NCBI GenBank assembly: GCA_037576195.1
Contig: CM075103.1
Span: 14,570,001 to 14,634,000, forward strand
DNA from: Phytoseiulus persimilis
Lineage: Eukaryota > Arthropoda > Arachnida > Mesostigmata > Phytoseiidae
DNA: 64,000 nucleotides
Direction: 5' to 3'
How positions within the stretch are numbered: position 1 is the first letter of the stretch; every line of letters begins with the position of its first letter. The notes under the pieces are model-generated. The model made no database searches. It was not told where the DNA came from and saw only the letters and a program-made list of their open reading frames with translations. Below, piece after piece: positions 58,250 to 64,000 of the stretch. Position numbers and translations under genes: made by a program.

Positions 58250-61200
58250 TCAAATGTTCCACCCCTCCCCGGAGAAAGAAGAAGCCCGAGTGCCCGGCTC
58301 TTCTGGCCCTGCGTCGAGTATCACTGCCTCCCCTAGATAAGGATTGTCGCTCGGACCCGCCTTCATCTGGGAGGAGGAGAGCCGAGGCTGCTCCTGATCC
58401 ATTGATGAAGAGCAAGGCTGAGACGAGAGATGACTGAAATCCGGTAGAACGAAGCCCAACATCGATTCCAAGGATGGATCCAGCAACAGGTCGTGCTCTC
58501 GCATCATCATGTACAGCGCGTTTCCAAAGTATTCACTGTTCCTGGTACTCAGGAGAACGTCGACATGATGATAGTTTGTGACATTGATTTGGAAAACATC
58601 TGCAAAGATTGATCTTCTGTGTCTGGATGTATGCATTCTTCTCAAAATCACTCGGCCCCAAAAATAGAAACTTTCAGATGACCTACATCTGTTCGGAGAA
58701 AAGTTGCCTCTGACTATCCTTTCACAAAGCTGATTGCGGATTCTTTCGTAGTCCTTCGGTTGGCTGAATATCTCTCGCTGGGCCTCGATCAAGATGTGTG
58801 GTGCCGTGATTTCGCTCATGTTGAATGCAGTGGGTGAGGCAACCTGGCGGAACAAGGAGAAGCAGAGTTGAGCGGAAGGCGGAATGGCGGATGCAGCTCT
58901 CGACAACTTCCTGCATCTTTCTCGTTTCCGCTAATGTTGGGCTCCGACTACCTCCCAGAGTATGGCCACCTTTTCTTCTGTTTTTTTCGCGGTAATCTTT
59001 CTCCAACGTTCAGGTCTAGTCAGCATTCCTGGCTCTTGCGATGCTGTTCCCCTCTGAAACACTATTCCCCGGGAACTCCCAAGTTTCCAACGCATCCTCT
59101 TCGAGCCCAGGCTCTTCTCCCAAGCCCATCGCCCGCAATGGGATTTGCGAGGCGATAGGGAGTGTTACTGAAGCAATACCGAAAGGTGATCCCAGGACAC
59201 TTCTGAGGGCTGGCTGAGAGGTTCAGCCGGAAAACAAAGAAAAGGCTCTTGTTCTCGTGAAGGATGGCGCCCACCCACAAGCGGTATTTGCCGTGGCAGG
59301 TCTACAAACTAGAATATCTAGATTCAGAACAAAATTCCTTACAGAAACGTTCCCGGAGGAACTGAAGTTTCTCTCAGCCCATGATGGTGAGTAAGTTTGA
59401 AACTTCTTGTCGAACGAATTTTGGCTGAACTGGATCAGCTCGCGGGTGAACCAATGATCCGGGAATCCTCTGATGAAAGCCTTCTTGATGATCCTCTGGA
59501 ACAGGAGCCGAGTGTTCCAAAAGTGAGTCCGATTCCTCCCAAAGCTGGATTCTCAAAATGAGTTTTTCGCGGGTCAGTAGTCTGATGCGATTTTGAGGTG
59601 GAGATTTTCTAACTCTCACTTAGAATCAGCGATCGCAGGAATCGATTGCTCAGATCGATAATTGATTCGGCAATCCCTGTCGCACTTTAACGATAGAAAT
59701 GTGCGATTGATAGACACACTATGACCGGCTGTAACCACTGATTGAAACTGGTGTTTACTCGTCAGGATTCCCGATCGGTCACTATCTTCACTGCTTTCTC
59801 CGTTCGTAGTAGGGTGAGGCGTGAATCACTCTGACCTCAGCCAAATTCGCTGCCAGAAGGGCGTGAGCGACCGCACACTCTCGTCGGATTTTTCACGGAC
59901 AACTCCTTCGAACCCAAAATTCTCCCGTCGACATCGGTGTTCATTCGCAATCAGAAGGGAAAGCGATGCAGATGGCGTATCTTTCAAGACTCTACTTTCG
60001 ATGATTGTTTATACCTGCAGCAAATTCTGAATGTCGGACGGCAGCAGAATCGATTCGAACTCACTGGATCCATATTCAGTTTTGAAGTGCAGTCAATCGT
60101 TCCCGACCAGAGAAGGTTCGTCACACATCTTGTGCCTGTTGGGAATCTGTTGCCGAGCTCGTGGAGTATGGTGGGTATCCTGTGTCTGTGTATCACATTA
60201 AAGTATTCATTCGAGTCGAATGGCTTCATGAATCTCTCTCCGAACTGGAAAATGCGGTCGTTAGTTCTCCGTCGCTCTTGGGAGCACCCACCATCGTTCT
60301 CGCTTCGGAAACGTCAGCTCAGAATGTGGTTCTGGCTGAGAATTGACTGAACGCGCGCGGATCCCCCCCCCCCCCCCCCCCCCCCCCGAGATTCCATACA
60401 GCCGGGATCCGAGACTTGAAAAGCGACTCACCACGAAAACATAAAACCTTAGCAACCTCATGAGGAGCCAGAGCGCCAGAACCGGCTCTTCGATCACTGT
60501 CACGGGAACAAGCGATACGTGTAGCCTGACTTTTTCGTTGTAGTCTGGTTGGCTCGCTAGGAGAGCGAAAGTTGTGTAAGACCCTTTCGACATGCTGACG
60601 ATGTTCAGTGCTGCTTGACTCGTGTAGTTGAGCACGTAGTCGATGTTCGCTGGCAAGTCGAAGTTTATGTTGTAGTCGATACTGGAATGAAAAGGCGGCC
60701 ATTGCTCAAATGGGTTCCGGGGGCCGATCGGATTTAACAACCGAGTGTTCAACAGCCGGGATCCTGGTGCAAAACTTGCAACGTCACGGCTCACCTAGTT
60801 CTTTCGAGCTGGCTGGCTTCGAGGGGACTATGCAGAGTTCCCCTGAAATTGAGCGCGTAAACATCGTACCCTTGCTTCGCCAGAGTCATCGCGAAACAGT
60901 CTTCGGGTTGATTGAGGAACCAAGAGTCTGCATTGGTGTTGAGGGCGTGGACCATGAGAACTGGAATCTTCTTCCCGGTAACCTCGGGGTTCCAAATGTG
61001 GTAAAGTCCAAGCGTCACGTTGTCTTCGGTTCGCACTTGGAGCATCTCGAAGCCGAAGCTGTAGTTCGCCATATAGTGCTCCTGCCAGGTTCCAATGGAA
61101 TGGTTTTCGTTGTTTCACGACCGCTTCGGTGAAGCTCATGGAGAGTCGGACGACGTTCCAAGGAGCCAACATACATCAGATGTTCGGGATTGACTTTCTC

Positions 61201-61356
61201 GCCGTTTTCAGAAGCACAGGGTGCTTTTCCCCTTACTCACCATTCCCGCTTCCCAGACTGCCTCATCGAGCTCCCAACCGTTATTCACGAGGGGACCGTA
61301 GGTCACTCTGGTTCCGTTTTGTGCTGAACAAGTGGTGAGGACCGCGAAGGCGATTG
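58250..61356 (-). CDS. Secreted acid/neutral lipase (LAL/gastric lipase family), 7 exons found
   Basis: Coding exons, 5' to 3': 61356-61241, 61081-60795, 60681-60432, 60244-60065, 59495-59343, 58843-58687 and 58599-58250 (TGA at 58252-58250). Every junction is GT-AG and keeps frame, giving 497 residues plus a short unlocated start. Counting from the split first codon: the end of a signal peptide (IAFAVLTTCSAQ), the family N-terminal domain with TEDNVTLGLY (57-66), oxyanion segment VHALNTNADSW (83-93), DLPANIDYV (143-151), nucleophile elbow VSMSKGS (163-169), an LNMDP-type cap region, ELIQFSQ, then REIFSQPKD (352-360) and NYHHVD (390-395). Relatives hydrolyse triglycerides or cholesteryl esters in the gut lumen or lysosome. 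Here HG is HA, GxSxG is SMSKG and the acid is Glu353; Ser166 and His393 remain. About eight N-glycosylation sequons fit secretion. A Ser-rich tail extends past residue ~425; relatives are about 400 long. Family assignment is firm; activity is uncertain. Confidence 0.93.
58600..58686 (-). other. 87-base in-frame intron in the lipase gene
   Basis: Bounded by GTAGGT and CTTTGCAG on the minus strand. Its length is a multiple of three and it has no in-frame stop, so both spliced and retained transcripts would be translatable. The spliced form (...SPNRYVFQINVTNYHHVD) aligns better with relatives, so I treat it as an intron. Retention would insert 29 residues about ten residues before the catalytic His. 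Confidence 0.75.
59117..59242 (+). mobile_element. 5'-truncated SINE copy 3, inside a lipase intron
   Basis: About 120 bases matching the 3' half of the SINE at 3667-3936, with roughly three differences. The tRNA-like head is absent. AGGCTCTT occurs on both sides (59109-59116 and 59243-59250), a short target-site duplication. It lies within the 499-base intron 58844-59342 and is antisense to the gene. Truncation at the 5' end supports target-primed insertion. Its few differences from copy 1 suggest both are fairly young. Confidence 0.85.
60363..60387. repeat. Poly-C tract (25 C) in a lipase intron
   Basis: Twenty-five uninterrupted C on the plus strand (G on the transcribed-sense strand). 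It starts about 45 bases downstream of the GTGAGT donor that ends exon 60681-60432, inside the 187-base intron. A G run close to a donor can affect splicing. Its true length may be misassembled. Confidence 0.95.
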
Positions 61357-61516
61357 CTGGAATTCACAGGAATAAAAGCGACACTCGAGACGGGAGGAAA
61401 GAAGATATGTCTTGAACGATCTTGACCACGTGGCTTGAGCGCGACTTGGCCGTAGTTGAGGGACTTTCATCAATGATGGGTCTGCATCCATCAACCCATA
61501 TAGTCCTAAAGGTCAC

Positions 61517-61526
61517 ACACGCTCAT
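61517..61526 (-). CDS. Candidate first coding exon of the lipase (start of signal peptide)
   Basis: ATG AGC GTG T followed by GTGACC, a mediocre donor. Its phase fits the next exon, whose first bases CA complete the split codon. The joined N-terminus would read MSVSIAFAVLTTCSAQNG, a short but plausible signal peptide with a C-S-A cleavage pattern. Other start exons further upstream cannot be excluded. Confidence 0.3.
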
Positions 61527-62402
61527 GGACAGTGGGAGATGGTAAATAGGGCCAGACACTCCACGTACCGGCCGGTTTGAGGAACTCCCATGGCTAGATG
61601 GCTCCCTCAGACGAGAACGGAGGGCACGCATGGGAAATCGGTCTCTCCAAATGAGTATTTTTCATGTGTGTCGCGCATATTTATCGTTAGTTGGGAACTT
61701 TCTCACCCTCTCTTCTTCCACTTTTCACTCGGTGAAAACTTATCCGCTCCTGGGAATCCTTTCTGCGATCGACAGCTGGGAGGATCACAATCGACTTGTG
61801 TGAATCGGTCAGCGATAGCATTCTGTAGAGCTGCTCCAAAATTGCCTTCTCTTTACACGTCTCAGAAAACTGATCCACAAACTTCTGAAGTCAATCGATC
61901 GAATTCGGGAGTGCCGAGCTCGAAGCGGGACGCTGCCGGAACACCCGCCAGCTCGAGATTTTTAGCTCGGGATCTGTTCGAAGGGCGAACGATCGTTTCA
62001 AGCTTGACGTCAAGAGCTGTCCTATTGACAAGACGCGTCCTCGATGCATTCGCCCCGTATCTTACCACGGGAGCCGTATTCGGAGATTCTACCCCACAAT
62101 GATGCATCGATCCGATCGCCTTCTTTTTCGCCCGAGGAACGAGCTCAGTCAGTTCTCCTCCCCCCTTCCCCCAGGACAAAAGGCTGGAGGAGCTCGATTT
62201 TCGGCTGAAAACAGGTGGTATGATCGACCAAGCAGATCTGTAGTTGGGTGATTCGGGCCCTGTCTGCCACTACCCAATTCGATCGTTCCTTTTGAGGAAG
62301 TAGGAAAAAGATGAGTCCTCCCAGCTATCGATCGCAAAAAGAACTCCAGAATCGGATCATTTTTCATCGAGTAATGAGAGGGGGAGAAAGTTTCCGACTC
62401 AC
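61527..62402. other. No supported gene; upstream flank of the lipase
   Basis: This holds the likely promoter or 5' region of the lipase. I see no convincing TATA box or initiator. A plus frame at 61590-62102 (170 codons) is unassigned. A good minus-strand acceptor (CCACCTGTTTTCAG at about 62206-62219) could receive the exon described at 62403-62553. Confidence 0.4.
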
Positions 62403-62553
62403 GATGATCACCCTAAACGTAAATGGGAGTGGCTCAAACATTGAGGCATCCATCCAGGCGGTCATCGACAACCGCTGGTAGCTCTCTCTGATGCGATCAA
62501 TGGCGTGACTCGTGAGGTGAGCCAGCGTGTTCCAACCTGTATGATTCCTGTTG
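62403..62553 (-). CDS. Candidate internal exon of an unidentified gene
   Basis: Preceded on the minus strand by a strong acceptor (TCGTTTTTCCGATTCAG) and ended by a GTGAGT donor. It enters in phase 2, leaves in phase 0, and the 151 bases are open throughout. The peptide contains NRNHTGWNTLAHLTSHAIDR and, further on, MFEPLPFT. The spacing of Asn, His, Leu and the final Leu-Pro-Phe-Thr faintly recalls the extracellular loop of ABCA transporters (N-N-x-x-x-H ... L-N ... L-R ... H-P-L-P-x-T), but this is weak. Its phase does not fit the lipase exon 61356-61241, so it probably belongs to another gene or an exon is missing. Confidence 0.35.
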
Positions 62554-64000
62554 CTGAATCGGAAAAACGAGCGGGACTGTATCGGATAAATCGCTGTACT
62601 CAGGATTACTCCTCCTTCGGTGCGACGATTTCGAGGAATAGGACACTCTCTGCGCGAACATGTGATTAATCGAATTCGCTTCGTTTGAAGCGCAGGGGTA
62701 TCGTAGCCGACGTTGAGACACCGTAGAAGGGAGTGGTCACCCACCTTTGACGCAAAACAGGCTCTTAGCAATCCAATGTGAGCGTCCGCGCATTCATCAA
62801 TGATCTCCTCGGAATGAGATCGCCTGCTGTACATGAACTTCGCACACTATGCGGTCAGATCCCAAGCAATGTCTCACCGAAACTCGTGGAAGTCTTCATT
62901 AAGAAGGATGTTCTTCGTAGTCGTGGGACGCTTTCCCAACTATGGAAGTCCTTGGAATCACAACAAGAACCCCGTTGTAACCGCGTCCGGAACTAGTGTA
63001 CGAGACACATTTTCAGTGACTTCAGGTTGAGTAGTAGGCATGTGAACTCCTGGCCACTTGCGAGAGGACGCACACTCGCAGATACTTGACAATCGCTGAA
63101 CATCTGGGAAATAAATCAGTCAGGTCATCAACAATCGAGTCCCGGAATCGTTTCTAATCGTTGTCTGCACTAATAGGTTCTGAGAGGCGCGAAAATCCGT
63201 GATGCGCCATTACTGCTAGAAACGTGAACGAAATGACCTGTTATTTGAACCGTTTAGAATCGGCCTGCTAGTTCGTCGGATCTCATTTCTCGAGGCGGAC
63301 CGACAACGACAGATTCTGAGACTGATTCTAGGGTATATAATGTGGTCACCCGGGAGAGATGAGCCGGTGACGATACAAAAAGGTTTTCCCCAACTCACAC
63401 TCTCATCGCCTCGCAGCTGTTATGTGCTTACTCCATCCTGAGTGAAACGGATTCGCTAATCGTGCGCCTGTCATCGTTACGTGTGTACACCGACTTTGAC
63501 TATATCCTGTCGGAACTCGTCATAAAGGTTATAAATAATAAACCAGCCCATATTCGTACGGTGGAATCGTTGTTCTGGTTGACGAGCGATAGGCTTGTTA
63601 TCATGATGGATGTGAACGTTGAGATCAGATTCCATTCTTCGCCTGAACTCGTCGGTGGATCGACCGAGGATGCAACGGATCGTCGTCGGACGTTCCGAGA
63701 CTCTATAATTTCCTAGGGCAGAGTTGACAACTTTGTTTTTGCCAGGACGTGACTTGGGGCCAGCATCCCGACATGGGAAACAGCCTCCTTGTTGACTCAC
63801 AACTTTTTCCCTTGTCTCTGCTGTCCCAGGCCTTATCCACAGCTCCTGGTGAGAGTATGACTGGCTGCGAATTTCCGTAAGCCATGCATGGAAAGCGGCA
63901 GAGAGTCGGTGGAAGCTGGTCGGAGAAGAAGGTCCACGGTCGTGAGATGACCCGCGGTAGTCTACTTTTAGTTCCAGTTTGACGCTCATGGGCCACTTTC
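62554..64000. other. No supported gene
   Basis: Open frames on both strands at 63462-63989 (plus 84 codons, minus 170 codons) overlap each other and neither can be assigned. I see no strong acceptor-donor pair. Confidence 0.4.

Noticed and set aside
59374-59619. Minus-strand 81-codon frame from 59619 as a gene
   Set aside because: It is a shadow frame over the lipase exon 59495-59343, whose true frame matches the family (ELIQFSQ...KKFQTY).
60019-60064. Frameshift in the lipase gene at the end of exon 60244-60065
   Set aside because: Reading past 60065 gives no family match. The GTGAGT right after the CCA codon at 60067-60065 is an excellent donor, and exon 59495-59343 follows in phase 0 and restores the alignment. 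No frameshift is needed.
61089-61172. Extending the second lipase exon upstream to an ATG at 61172
   Set aside because: That frame differs from the lipase frame, and the lipase frame meets a TGA just upstream. The acceptor GGCAG at 61086-61082 joins in phase to exon 61356-61241, which carries the signal peptide end.

Overview
This window looks like gene-poor nuclear DNA of an animal, most likely an arthropod; I cannot place it more closely. The evidence is GT-AG introns of 60 to about 570 bases, a tRNA-derived SINE with target-site duplications, DNA-transposon debris, and only one convincing protein gene in 64 kb. By eye, base composition is near 50% GC and CpG is not depleted (TCGA, TCGG and CTCGAG are common). 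I computed no statistics. I see no rRNA gene, no intact tRNA gene, no CRISPR array and no prokaryote-style operon. Nearly all other open frames look like chance frames.

The one firm gene is a secreted neutral/acid lipase of the lysosomal-acid/gastric lipase family (alpha/beta hydrolase) on the minus strand at 58.25-61.36 kb. I reconstructed seven coding exons with consistent reading phase. A short first exon that would begin the signal peptide is only a candidate. The fold is clear, but three catalytic landmarks differ from the family: the oxyanion HG is HA, the nucleophile elbow reads SMSKG instead of GxSxG, and the acid residue is Glu instead of Asp. The protein also carries a Ser-rich C-terminal tail. 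Its introns contain an 87-base in-frame intron, a 25-C run and a 5'-truncated SINE.

The remaining structure is mostly mobile-element history. A ~270-bp tRNA-headed SINE is present as two full copies (3.7 kb, plus; 18.4-18.7 kb, minus) and one truncated copy (59.1 kb). A ~1.4-1.8 kb interspersed repeat with a short inverted motif at its two ends is present at 30.8-32.8 kb (copy A), 43.05-44.85 kb (copy B) and, internally deleted, at 14.94-15.37 kb (copy C). Copy A is split by a ~650-bp Tigger/pogo-like element at 32.1-32.8 kb, and copy B preserves the unoccupied site. A decayed endonuclease (EEP-type, GDFN motif, one in-frame stop) lies on the minus strand at 21.9-22.4 kb.

Weaker signals are a pair of well-bounded exons at 9.54-9.74 kb (plus), a possible terminal exon at 42.1-42.5 kb (plus), an exon at 62.40-62.55 kb (minus) upstream of the lipase, a ~44-bp-period minisatellite at 39.87-40.1 kb, a 20-bp perfect palindrome at 12.5 kb, and several homopolymer and low-complexity tracts. 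I found no clear new multi-gene system. The most unusual items are the divergent lipase and the uncharacterised repeat family with its nested insertion.
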